Shown here one piece after another: positions 18,960 through 26,613 of a stretch of 64,000 nucleotides of DNA; position 1 is the stretch's first letter, and every line of letters starts with the position of its first letter. The notes beneath the pieces are model-generated. The model saw nothing but the letters and a program-made list of their open reading frames with translations, did no database searches and was not told the origin of the DNA. The DNA is from Acidimicrobiales bacterium. Its GTDB lineage: Bacteria > Actinomycetota > Acidimicrobiia > Acidimicrobiales > SZUA-35. The translations under genes and the position numbers were made by a program. The DNA is taken from assembly GCA_028285495.1 (NCBI GenBank), contig JANQPB010000018.1:1-64000 (forward strand), read 5' to 3'.

Positions 18960-19736
18960 TCAGCTGGTGAGCCGGACCGGCGTCTCGCCGACCCCGTCGG
19001 ATGGCTCCTCGGCCGCCACGACCGCATCGGCGACGCCGGTGATGCACTCGTCGTCGCCCCGGGCGACCGACGAGGTGACGGCCACCTCGGTGGCGCCGTA
19101 GAGCGAGCCGAGCAGGCCCTTGACCATGCCCCGGTCGACGGCGCAGATGACCGGATGCTCGATGGCGACGTCGCCGAAGGGACAGTGGCCGGACACGATC
19201 CGCAGCTCCTCGCCGTCGCGCTCGGCGTGGGCGGCGAAGCCGTGGGCCGAGAGCGCATCGGCCACGACGTGCAGGGCGGAGCGGAACGAGCGCTGGCCCT
19301 CGCTGGTGTCACCCATGGTCGATGCCATCTGCTTGCCGAACTCCAGCCCGACCTCCTCGGCCAGCTGCGACGCCTCTTCGACCGGCAGGCGGGACAGCGC
19401 CTTGCCGAGCAGGGTCACCAGGATGTCGTCGTGACCGACGTCGAAATCGAGGGCCAGCTCCTGCTCGGTCGCCCGGTAGGCCTTGGCCGGTCGACCGGCC
19501 CCCGCAGACGGTCGCTGGCTGATCTCGAGATAGGCGCCACCGGCCAGTTTCTCGAGGTGGTGGCGGGCCACGTTGGCATGGAGACCGGTGGCCTTGGCCA
19601 CCTCCGAGGCGGTCAGCCCGTCTGCGTGCTCGCGAACGAGCAGGTAGATGTTGCGACGGGTCGGGTCGCCGAACGCCGAGGTGATCGCGTTCACGAGGTT
19701 GGCAAACTCCGTCGGGTTGAGGGCTCGAGAAGCCAC
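18960..19736 (-). CDS. SufR-like ArsR/DeoR-type Fe-S transcriptional regulator
   Basis: A 258-residue regulator. The N-terminal winged helix (FGDPTRRNIYLLVREHADG, LTASEVAKATGLHANVARHHLEKL) matches the SufR family. The C-terminal half carries SGHCPFG, HPVICAVD and DDECITG, giving C-x12-C-x32-C, similar to the cysteines that bind a 4Fe-4S cluster in mycobacterial SufR. It is divergent from the Fe-S carrier gene mrp, which supports a role in Fe-S homeostasis. The GTG start lies 6 nt after TAGACT (19743-19748, minus strand), and a palindrome covers both. No suf operon is in this window. Confidence 0.8.
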   Translation of the reverse strand: MASRALNPTEFANLVNAITSAFGDPTRRNIYLLVREHADGLTASEVAKATGLHANVARHHLEKLAGGAYLEISQRPSAGAGRPAKAYRATEQELALDFDVGHDDILVTLLGKALSRLPVEEASQLAEEVGLEFGKQMASTMGDTSEGQRSFRSALHVVADALSAHGFAAHAERDGEELRIVSGHCPFGDVAIEHPVICAVDRGMVKGLLGSLYGATEVAVTSSVARGDDECITGVADAVVAAEEPSDGVGETPVRLTS

Positions 19737-19751
19737 GTAGGTAGTCTACGT
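19735..19751. promoter_or_regulatory. Inverted repeat over the SufR-like start and -10 element
   Basis: ACGTAG, 5 nt, CTACGT forms a perfect 6-bp-arm inverted repeat. It overlaps the GTG start and the candidate -10 (TAGACT on the minus strand) of the regulator gene. The 5-nt spacer equals that of the mycobacterial SufR site, although the arms differ. It is a likely autoregulatory operator; binding would block RNA polymerase directly. Confidence 0.5.
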
Positions 19752-19876
19752 CTGGTAGCTGGTCGGCACCGCCTCGGGCGGCCCGACCCCGTCATCCAGC
19801 CGCCGTTCGGCCCCGTCCGGGCGGCCCGAAATCGATCCCCCCCACCCCCCTCAGCCCAAACGGGAGGAGCCCCGTC

Positions 19877-21034
19877 GTGTCGGTCACCCAGGAAGCGGTC
19901 ATCGAGGCCCTGCGGCCGGTCCAGGATCCGGAGCTGCATCGCAGCATCGTCGATCTCGGCATGGTCTCCCGGGTCGACATCAACGGCGAGACCGTCGTCG
20001 TCGCGGTCGACCTGACGATCCCCGGTTGCCCCCTCAAGGCCGAGATCAACACCCGGGTCACCGAGGCGGTGACCGCCCTCGACGGCGTCGACCGGACGAG
20101 CGTCGAGTTCGGGGTGATGACCGACGAGCAGCGCGAGAGCATCCGCCGCCAGCTCCACGGGGACCCGGCGGCCACCGCCGGGTCGAACCAGGCCCACGGC
20201 CACGCCGAGGGCCGGGCCATCCCATTCGCCGACCCCGACAACCGGACCCGGGTCGTCCTGGTCGCCTCTGGCAAGGGTGGCGTCGGCAAGAGCTCGGTCA
20301 CGACCAACCTGGCGGTCGCCCTCGCCGCCCGTGACCACGGCTCGGGCCGGAAGAACAAGGTCGCCGTCGTCGACGCCGACGTGTGGGGCTTCTCGGTTCC
20401 CCGGATGCTCGGTGTCGAGCGCGACCCGGTCGTCATCGACGAGATGATCGTGCCGCCCGAGGCCAACGGGGTTCGTTGCATCTCGATGGGGTTCTTCGTC
20501 GAGGAGAACCAGCCGGTGATCTGGCGCGGCCCGATGCTGCACAAGGCGCTCGAGCAGTTCCTGACCGACGTGTTCTGGGACGAGCCCGATTTCCTGGTCG
20601 TCGATCTGCCGCCCGGCACCGGTGACATCGCGCTGTCGCTGGCCCAATTCCTGCCCCGCTCGGAGCTGCTGGTCGTCACCACGCCCCAGCCGGCGGCGCA
20701 GAAGGTGGCGCAGCGGGCCGCCTACATGGCCCACAAGGTCCGCATCACGGTGTCGGGCGTCATCGAGAACATGAGCTGGTTCACCGGTGACGACGGCAAG
20801 CGCTACGAGCTGTTCGGCGCCGGTGGCGGCCAGGTCCTGGCCGAGGAGCTCGAGGTCCCGCTGCTGGCCCAGATCCCGCTCGTGCCCGCCCTGCGGGAGG
20901 GGGCCGACGACGGCAACCCGATCGCCGCCCGTCCCGAGACCGAGGCCGGTGCGGCCTTCGCCGCCCTGGCCGAGCGGGTCGACGTCGAGCTGGCCCCGAC
21001 CAAGCGCTACCGCTCCGAGCTCACGATCATGTAG
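19877..21034 (+). CDS. mrp: Mrp/ApbC-type Fe-S cluster carrier ATPase
   Basis: A 385-residue protein with an N-terminal MIP18/DUF59 domain (about residues 5-85: VQDPELHRSIVDLGMV, TIPGCPLK) fused to an Mrp P-loop ATPase (SGKGGVGKSSVTTNLAVAL, the deviant Walker A; VVDADVWGFSVPRMLG; LVVDLPPGTGD). Mrp proteins bind and transfer 4Fe-4S clusters. The usual CxxC of the C-terminal half is absent: after ENMSWF the sequence is TGDDGKRYELFG. A strong GGAGGAG site lies 7 nt before the GTG start. A C-rich tract (C7-A-C6, 19837-19850) lies in the upstream region. Confidence 0.92.
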   Translation: MSVTQEAVIEALRPVQDPELHRSIVDLGMVSRVDINGETVVVAVDLTIPGCPLKAEINTRVTEAVTALDGVDRTSVEFGVMTDEQRESIRRQLHGDPAATAGSNQAHGHAEGRAIPFADPDNRTRVVLVASGKGGVGKSSVTTNLAVALAARDHGSGRKNKVAVVDADVWGFSVPRMLGVERDPVVIDEMIVPPEANGVRCISMGFFVEENQPVIWRGPMLHKALEQFLTDVFWDEPDFLVVDLPPGTGDIALSLAQFLPRSELLVVTTPQPAAQKVAQRAAYMAHKVRITVSGVIENMSWFTGDDGKRYELFGAGGGQVLAEELEVPLLAQIPLVPALREGADDGNPIAARPETEAGAAFAALAERVDVELAPTKRYRSELTIM

Positions 21035-21078
21035 CCGGGCCTGGCCGGCTCGGGCCCGGCGTGGCCGTCCGTCGACGT

Positions 21079-21091
21079 GGCGAAATTCGCC
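21079..21091. promoter_or_regulatory. Palindrome GGCGAA-A-TTCGCC upstream of DUF3107
   Basis: A perfect 6-bp-arm inverted repeat around one A, lying between mrp and the DUF3107 gene, about 33 bp upstream of the candidate -10 (TACCGT, 21124-21129). It could be an operator. No binding protein can be named. Confidence 0.3.
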
Positions 21092-21136
21092 GTTCGATCG
21101 TCCCCGGTCCCGGTCCGAGCCAGTACCGTGGGCCGC

Positions 21137-21370
21137 ATGGACGTACGGATCGGGATCGCCGAGAGTTCGCAGGTCATCGAGGTCGAGCTGGACAACGACA
21201 CCGACCGTGATGCGCTGAAGTCCCAGATTGAGGCCGCCGTCGCCGGGTCGTCCGAGGTGCTCTGGCTGACCGACCGCAAGGGCAAGGACCTGGCGGTCCC
21301 GGCGCAGCGCATCGCCTTCATCGAGCTCGGCACCACCGACACCGAGCGAAGGATCGGCTTCGGCGCCTGA
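21137..21370 (+). CDS. DUF3107 family protein
   Basis: A 77-residue protein beginning MDVRIGIAESSQVIEVELD and ending in a segment with VPAQRIAFIELG. DUF3107 is a small actinobacterial family (TB9.4/Rv3208A in M. tuberculosis) of unknown function. ATG 21137 is preferred: it is 7 nt after TACCGT, and the open frame before it has no similarity to the family. The ArsA-like gene follows 40 nt later in another frame. Confidence 0.85.
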   Translation: MDVRIGIAESSQVIEVELDNDTDRDALKSQIEAAVAGSSEVLWLTDRKGKDLAVPAQRIAFIELGTTDTERRIGFGA

Positions 21371-21410
21371 GCAGGCGCCGTCGAAGGGCGCCACGGGACC
21401 CCGCACGAGG

Positions 21411-22289
21411 CTGCGGATCGTCGCCGGTAAAGGCGGCGTCGGCCGAACCACCGTCACCGCCGCACTGGCCGCCCGGGCCGCCGCCGAGGGCCGCCGGGTG
21501 CTCGCCGTCGACGCGCTCGGGACCGGCGATCTCGACCGCCTCGTCGCCGGCTGGTCCGACCCGGCGCCGTTCGAGACCCTCCGCCTGACCACCGGCGAGG
21601 CCCTCGACCAGTACCTCAGGATCTACCTGCGCCTGCCGATCGGTCCCCGCCGACTCGGTCCGCTCGCCCGCATCTTCGACTACGTGTCGGCCGCCGCCCC
21701 CGGGGTCCGGGAGATCCTCGTCATCGGCAAGATCGGCTGGGAGGTGCGCAGCGCAGCCTGGGACGAGATCGTGGTCGACGGGCCGGCCACCGGCCACGTC
21801 GTCGAGCTGCTCGACGCCCCGAGGACGATGGCCGAGCTGGTGCCGAGCGGGCCGCTGGCGGAGCAGACCGGCTGGCTCCGGGCCATCCTCGCCTCGCCGG
21901 CGACGGGCGTGACCGTCGTGTCGAGCCCGGACGAGCTGTCGGTGAGCGAGACGGGCGAGCTCGTCGATCGGCTCGTCGCCGACACCGAGACGGACGTCGA
22001 ACTGCTGGTCGCCAACCGCCTGCCCCCGACGCTCGAGCCGGCCGGTCTCCGGGAGGCGGCGGACCGGGCCGTCGGTGACGGGCCGATGGCCGGGCTGGCC
22101 GCCCTGGCCCTCGACCGCCATCGCGTGACCGAGACCGGTCTCGAACGGTTGCGGGCCATCCGGGCCGGTGCCGAGGCGCCGCTGCCGGTCGCCACCGTCG
22201 ACGACGACCCGACCGATCCGGTCGGCGCCGTCATGGCCGGTCTGGCTGCGCTGGCGGCCGACAGGTCGACCGGCCGCGATGGCGGGTGA
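21411..22289 (+). CDS. ArsA/Get3-like ATPase, first of a pair; non-standard start
   Basis: A 292-residue member of the ArsA/GET3 family, resembling Rv3679 of M. tuberculosis. It starts LRIVAGKGGVGRTTV, a deviant Walker A in which the usual P-loop Lys (GKT) is Arg; Asp residues follow in VLAVDALGTGDLD, then GVREILVIGKIGWEV and IVVDGPATGHVVELLD. No ATG, GTG or TTG exists in frame between the nearest upstream stop (21267-21269) and the P-loop. CTG 21411 stands where the family Met should be; the next ordinary start (GTG 21498) would delete the P-loop. Function in actinobacteria is unclear; arsenite export is unlikely without arsB. Confidence 0.72.
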   Translation: MRIVAGKGGVGRTTVTAALAARAAAEGRRVLAVDALGTGDLDRLVAGWSDPAPFETLRLTTGEALDQYLRIYLRLPIGPRRLGPLARIFDYVSAAAPGVREILVIGKIGWEVRSAAWDEIVVDGPATGHVVELLDAPRTMAELVPSGPLAEQTGWLRAILASPATGVTVVSSPDELSVSETGELVDRLVADTETDVELLVANRLPPTLEPAGLREAADRAVGDGPMAGLAALALDRHRVTETGLERLRAIRAGAEAPLPVATVDDDPTDPVGAVMAGLAALAADRSTGRDGG

Positions 22290-22292
22290 CCG

Positions 22293-23393
22293 GTGACCGG
22301 TGCCTCCGGCGACCTCGCCGCCCTCGACGACATCCTGGCCGGCCAGCGGGTGGTCGTCGTCGTCGGACCGGGCGGGGTCGGCAAGACGACCACCGCAGCT
22401 GCGCTCGCCATCCGGGCCGCTCGCCATCACGGCCGGCGGGTCGTCGTCGTCACCGTCGACCCGGCCAGGCGTCTGGCCGAGGCGTTGGGGATGGCCCGCC
22501 TCGTCGAGGAGCCGATCCTGGTCCCGGTCGGTGAGCAGGGCCGGCTGTGGGCGGTGATGATCGACATGGCCCGGGGATGGGATCGGGTGGTCGAGGCAAC
22601 CGCCCCAGACGACCGGACCCGCCGCCGCCTGCTCGACAACGGCCTGTACCGGACCCTGACCCGGCGGTTCATCCAGAGCCACGACTACATCGCCCTCGAC
22701 CACCTGCTGACCCTCGACGGCGACGACCGTCACGACCTGGTCGTCATCGACACCCCGCCGTCCCGCCACGCCATCGACCTGATCGACGCCCCGGGCCGGA
22801 TGATCGAGTTCTTCGACAGCCGGCTCCTGCGGTGGCTGACCGTCGGCGCCGGCTCGGGCATCGGTGGCGCCGCCGCCCGCCCGTTCCTGGCGGTCGCCGA
22901 ACGGTTGCTCGGCGACCGCTTCCTCGGCCAGATCGTCGAGTTCTTCACCCTGTTCGCCCGCCTGCGGCCGAACTTCGTGAAGCGCTCCCGCCTGGTCGAG
23001 GCCCGTCTCGACGCCCCGGACACGTCGTACGTCGCGGTGACCACGACCGAACCGCCGGTCGTCGCCGGGACCGAGGAGCTGCTGGTCGGCCTCCGGGAGC
23101 GTCGGCGAGCCATCGGGCTGGTCCTGGTCAACCGCCTCCTCCCCGGTCTCGGCCTCGAACGGGCGCCGACCGGGTGGAACCTCGATCTCGACCTCGACCT
23201 CGACGGCCGGACCGGCGCCCGGTCCGTCGAGGACGCATCGCTGGCCGCCGCCATCGAGGTGCTGGCGGTCAGGGCCAGGGCCGCCGATCTGCCAGGGGTG
23301 CCGGCCGAGACGCCCGTCGTCGGCGTCCCGGTCGCCATCGGCGACCTCACCGATGTCGGCGCCCTGGCCCGACTGCTCGAACCGGGACCATGA
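22293..23393 (+). CDS. ArsA/Get3-like ATPase, second of the pair
   Basis: A 366-residue ArsA-family ATPase with an intact Walker A, VVVGPGGVGKTTTAAAL (residues 20-36), VVTVDPARRLAEALG (switch region), DLVVIDTPPSRHAIDLIDAPG (Walker B/A-loop) and a long helical insertion ending in FVKRSRLVEARL. It corresponds to the second protein of the mycobacterial pair (Rv3680-like). The two probably form a heterodimer in which this subunit retains the catalytic lysine. A short Leu-Asp repeat (NLDLDLDLDG, about residues 290-299) is unusual. The GTG start is 3 nt after the previous stop. Confidence 0.85.
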   Translation: MTGASGDLAALDDILAGQRVVVVVGPGGVGKTTTAAALAIRAARHHGRRVVVVTVDPARRLAEALGMARLVEEPILVPVGEQGRLWAVMIDMARGWDRVVEATAPDDRTRRRLLDNGLYRTLTRRFIQSHDYIALDHLLTLDGDDRHDLVVIDTPPSRHAIDLIDAPGRMIEFFDSRLLRWLTVGAGSGIGGAAARPFLAVAERLLGDRFLGQIVEFFTLFARLRPNFVKRSRLVEARLDAPDTSYVAVTTTEPPVVAGTEELLVGLRERRRAIGLVLVNRLLPGLGLERAPTGWNLDLDLDLDGRTGARSVEDASLAAAIEVLAVRARAADLPGVPAETPVVGVPVAIGDLTDVGALARLLEPGP

Positions 23394-23449
23394 CGGGCGC
23401 CACGACGGCACGGCCCCGGGTCGCCTCGGGCGTCTCCTAGGCTCGGACC

Positions 23450-24922
23450 ATGGCCACCCTGGGCGAGCTCACCCGCCAGCACATGGCGCTCGATGCCGGC
23501 GCCAGGGCCCACCTGCGTCGCCTCGTCGGCTCCTGGGCCCCGATGGCCGATCTCAGCTTCTCCGACCTGCTGCTGTTCGGCCGGACCGACCCGGCCGTCC
23601 CCGACGCCGAGCTGGTCGTCCTCGGCCAGGTCCGTCCGGCCACCGCCCAGACGCTGTACGTCGACGACCAGATCGGCCGGCTCATCCCGATCGAGCAGCG
23701 GCCGCTCATCCGTCAGGCCTTCGAAACGGGCGAGGTCCACGAGGAGGAGATCGAGCTGTTGACCCTCGGTCGCCGGGTCCGGATCACCGCCATCCCGGTC
23801 CTCCACGATGGCGACGTGCTGGCCGTCGTCTCCCGCGAGAGCCGCCAGCTCGAGGACCGGCTCCCGTCCGAGCTGGAGTGGACCTACCTCGACGTGTTCC
23901 AGCGGCTGTCGCAGATGATGGCCGACGGTACCTTCCCGTTCCCCTTCGAGGATGCGGTCAGCGAGGAGTCGCCCAGGGTCGGTGACGGCGCGCTGGTCCT
24001 CGAGGCCGGCACCCGGGTCACGTTCTCGTCACCGAACGCGGTGTCGGCCCTGCACCGGGCCGGCTACCACGGTCGGATCGTCGACCGCCGGCTCGAGGAC
24101 CTCGGATTCGACGGGGGCCTGATCGAGAGCGCCTACAAGCTGCAGGTACCGATCCTGTCCGAGCTGGAGCGGGGCGACAACGTCACGATCCTGACCCGGA
24201 TCCTGCCGCTGATCGCCGACGGGACGGTGACCGGGGCGCTGGTGCTGATGCGCGACGTGTCCGACCTCCGCCGCCGCGACCGGATGCTGGTGTCGATGGA
24301 CGCCACGATCAAGGAGATCCACCACCGGGTCAAGAACAACCTTCAGACCGTGTCGTCGTTGTTGCGGATCCAGGGCCGACGGCTGGAGAGCCCCGAGGCC
24401 AAGACCGCGATCGACGAGTCGGTCAGGCGGATCCAGTCGATCGCCATCATCCACGAGATGCTCGCCGCCAGCGGCGGCGACGAGGTGGCGCTCACGGAGG
24501 TCATCCAGCCGATCACGTCGATGGCGGAGAGCTCACTGGTGTCGTCGGATCGGCCGATCCGGTTCCGGCTGGTCGGCGAGGGCCCGACGCTGTCGGCCAG
24601 CAAGGCCAGCTCGCTCGCCGTGGTCATCACCGAGCTGCTGCAGAACGCCATCGAGCACGGCTTCCCACCGGGGACGGACGGCGGGGCGGTCACCGTCGAG
24701 CTGGTGAACGGGCCGACCGAGCTCCGGGTCCGGGTCCACGACGACGGTGTCGGCGTCCACGACGACTTCGACGTGGCCACGTCCGGCGGGCTCGGCCTGA
24801 CGATCATCTCCACGTTGATCTCGGGCGAGCTCGGCGGGGCGCTCAAGATCAAGCCGGCCACCGGGCCTCAGCGGGGCACGGTGGCCGAGGTTCGGGTCAC
24901 GATCGGTGACGGCCCCGACTAG
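23450..24922 (+). CDS. pdtaS: PdtaS-like cytosolic sensor histidine kinase
   Basis: A 490-residue kinase without membrane segments. Residues about 1-145 form a GAF-type domain, about 180-285 a PAS domain (FSSPNAVSALHRAGY), then a HisKA_2 region with EIHHRVKNNLQTVSSLLRIQ (phosphoacceptor His) and an HATPase_c domain (ELLQNAIEHGFP, HDDGVGVHDDF, GGLGLTIISTL). This order is that of mycobacterial PdtaS, which phosphorylates the RNA-binding antiterminator PdtaR; no pdtaR is in the window. ATG 23450 is 6 nt after TAGGCT (leaderless-type). The gene is tail-to-tail with whiB1, as in mycobacteria. Confidence 0.9.
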   Translation: MATLGELTRQHMALDAGARAHLRRLVGSWAPMADLSFSDLLLFGRTDPAVPDAELVVLGQVRPATAQTLYVDDQIGRLIPIEQRPLIRQAFETGEVHEEEIELLTLGRRVRITAIPVLHDGDVLAVVSRESRQLEDRLPSELEWTYLDVFQRLSQMMADGTFPFPFEDAVSEESPRVGDGALVLEAGTRVTFSSPNAVSALHRAGYHGRIVDRRLEDLGFDGGLIESAYKLQVPILSELERGDNVTILTRILPLIADGTVTGALVLMRDVSDLRRRDRMLVSMDATIKEIHHRVKNNLQTVSSLLRIQGRRLESPEAKTAIDESVRRIQSIAIIHEMLAASGGDEVALTEVIQPITSMAESSLVSSDRPIRFRLVGEGPTLSASKASSLAVVITELLQNAIEHGFPPGTDGGAVTVELVNGPTELRVRVHDDGVGVHDDFDVATSGGLGLTIISTLISGELGGALKIKPATGPQRGTVAEVRVTIGDGPD

Positions 24923-25035
24923 CAGGGGGCCAACGATCGGATGCCGGGGCTCGGCGTCCTCGATTCCGCCACGGCGCCGACGAGCGGTGGCGTCACGTGC
25001 GTCCTCGATCGGCTCGCACCGGGCGGTGGGCAGCG

Positions 25036-25052
25036 GCGGGGTCCGACCCCGC
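25036..25052. terminator. Hairpin between convergent pdtaS and whiB1
   Basis: GCGGGGT, CCG, ACCCCGC is a perfect 7-bp stem with a 3-nt loop, lying just before the whiB1 stop in the 134-bp gap between the convergent genes. There is no T-run on either side. It could act as a shared U-less terminator, which is only suggested by position. Confidence 0.35.
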
Positions 25053-25056
25053 GGCT

Positions 25057-25404
25057 TCAGCGGCGTCGGCTGAGGTACGTGCGGCGGAGGTGGCGACGAT
25101 CCTCCTCCGAGGTGCCACCCCAGACGCCGGAGTCCTGGTTGCTCGACAGGGCGAACTCGAGGCAGGGGACCTGCGACGGGCAGGCCATGCAGACGGCTTT
25201 GGCCGCCTCGATCTGTTCGACGGCCTGTCCGGTCGTCCCGATGGGGAAGAACAGCTCCGGACTGGTGTCTCGGCAGGCGGCGACACCTCTCCAGGACAGG
25301 TCCGGATCGGGATCCGGCTTCCGGTCGGCGACCCGTTTGGCGATCTCTTCGAATTGCTCGAAGCCCGGGGGCCTGGTGAACTCCTTCGAACCGGTGACGG
25401 TCAC
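25057..25404 (-). CDS. whiB1: WhiB1-like Fe-S/NO-responsive transcription factor
   Basis: A 115-residue Wbl protein with cysteines at 44, 72, 75 and 81 (C-x27-C-x2-C-x5-C) for a 4Fe-4S cluster, and the GVWGG turn followed by TSEEDRRHLRRTYLSRRR for DNA binding. DTSPELFFPIG and FALSSNQDSGVWGG closely resemble WhiB1 of M. tuberculosis, an essential NO-sensing regulator that binds sigma-A. GTG 25404 is preceded by GGAGGAG at short spacing. A candidate promoter lies about 145 bp upstream, giving a long leader. It is convergent with pdtaS. Confidence 0.92.
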   Translation of the reverse strand: MTVTGSKEFTRPPGFEQFEEIAKRVADRKPDPDPDLSWRGVAACRDTSPELFFPIGTTGQAVEQIEAAKAVCMACPSQVPCLEFALSSNQDSGVWGGTSEEDRRHLRRTYLSRRR

Positions 25405-25848
25405 GTCTCCTCCCTCAAGCGTGCGTCGATGGTCGGGTACCTGGCGGTCGAGGCGCGCCGGAGCAGACACCCTGGATCCGTGTGTCCCTGGGCCTGGCTC
25501 CTACGCTTCCCTTGATCAAACAGTAGACGATTGTTTAGAAGTTCGTAAAGAGTAGGTGCCGAACAAAAACGGTCAATGTTCGGGTCGGCGGGGTTGTCAC
25601 CCGTCTTTCTGGCGCTCCGTCGGCGTTGGTCTCGGTGCCCGACGAGCTTCGCCAGACGGTTGGTCGACCGGTTCGAGCGAGCCTCGGTCCGGGGCCGCAC
25701 CGGCGGCGTTGCCGTTGCGATGGCGACACGGTAGTTCGGAGAAGCGGCGCGCGGGTCGATCACGGTACGGTCGGGGCACGAAGCGGCCGATGGGCGGTCG
25801 CCGAGGGAGAGGGCGGCCGACGTCCGGTCGTGCAGGGGAGAGGTGCCG
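25405..25848. other. 444-bp gap between divergent whiB1 and GDPD genes
   Basis: Holds the whiB1 leader and promoter (25405-25576) in its less GC-rich half and a GC-rich stretch (25577-25848) leading to the GDPD gene, with GGGGAGAGG as ribosome site just before 25849. Beyond the whiB1 promoter I see no clear gene, RNA or repeat in it. Confidence 0.6.
25549..25576 (-). promoter_or_regulatory. Candidate whiB1 promoter
   Basis: On the minus strand TTGACC (25571-25576), 16 nt, TACTCT (25549-25554), in the most AT-rich stretch of this region. This fits a primary sigma factor promoter and predicts a 5' leader of about 135-140 nt before the whiB1 GTG, long enough to hold regulation; the leader's structure was not resolved. 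Confidence 0.6.
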
Positions 25849-26574
25849 GTGTCGAACACCGACGGTCGTCCACGGATCATCGCCCACCGGGGCGCGTCGT
25901 CGACCCATCAGGAGAACACGCTGGAGGCGTTCCGGGCCGCCATCGAGCAGGGAGCCGACGGGATCGAGCTCGACGTACGACTGTCGGCCGACCAGGTGCT
26001 GGTCGTCCACCACGACGCCCACCTCGGTGACGGCACCCTGATCCGGGCCACCGAGGCGGCAGCGCTGCCAGACCACGTCCCCACCCTGGGCGAGGCCCTC
26101 GACGTCGTCGGCGGCCGCTTCGTCAACGTCGAGATCAAGAACATGCCGGGCGAGCCGGACTACGACGCCGAGCACGGGATCTCGATCGCCGTCGCCGGCC
26201 TGGTGGCCGCCCACCTGTCGATGCTGCCGGCGGCCGACGCGGCCGATCGGGTCATCATCTCGTCGTTCAACGTCGACACCGTCGAGCGGCTCCGCCTGAC
26301 CGACCCCGACCTCCCGCTCGGGCTCCTGGTCTGGGGGCAGGCCGATCCCGGCAGCCTGGTCGGCCGGGCGGAGGCCCACGGCTTCGAGGCCATCCATCCA
26401 CACGACCTGCTGGTCGACCGGGCCTTCGTCGGCAAGGCCAAGCAGGCCGGGCTGCGGGTCAACGTCTGGACCGTCGACGACGACGACCGGATCCGCCAGC
26501 TGGCCGAGCTCGGGGTCGACGGCATCATCACCAACGACCCGCAGCGGGCCATCGCCGCCCTCGACCGCGGCTGA
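25849..26574 (+). CDS. Glycerophosphodiester phosphodiesterase
   Basis: A 241-residue cytoplasmic GDPD. Catalytic and metal-binding segments are IIAHRGASSTHQENTLEAF (His-Arg and Glu-Asn), GIELDVRLSADQVLVVHHD (Glu, Asp, His) and VNVEIKN (Glu). It hydrolyses glycerophosphodiesters to glycerol 3-phosphate and an alcohol, recycling lipid head groups. No signal peptide is present. GTG 25849 is preferred over GTG 25843 because the ribosome site would otherwise touch the start codon. A diacylglycerol-kinase-like gene lies convergently downstream. Confidence 0.92.
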   Translation: MSNTDGRPRIIAHRGASSTHQENTLEAFRAAIEQGADGIELDVRLSADQVLVVHHDAHLGDGTLIRATEAAALPDHVPTLGEALDVVGGRFVNVEIKNMPGEPDYDAEHGISIAVAGLVAAHLSMLPAADAADRVIISSFNVDTVERLRLTDPDLPLGLLVWGQADPGSLVGRAEAHGFEAIHPHDLLVDRAFVGKAKQAGLRVNVWTVDDDDRIRQLAELGVDGIITNDPQRAIAALDRG

Positions 26575-26613
26575 TCCGGCGGGAACGACGGTCCGGACCA
26601 CCCGGCCCGTCCG

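Noticed and set aside
19837..19850. Phase-variable poly-C tract upstream of mrp
   Set aside because: It is outside the coding frame and upstream of the ribosome site; a switching role for a housekeeping carrier is unlikely without strain data.
21411..23393. Arsenite efflux function for the ArsA-like pair
   Set aside because: No arsB/acr3, arsC or arsR nearby. Sequence and context match the actinobacterial Get3-like pair instead.
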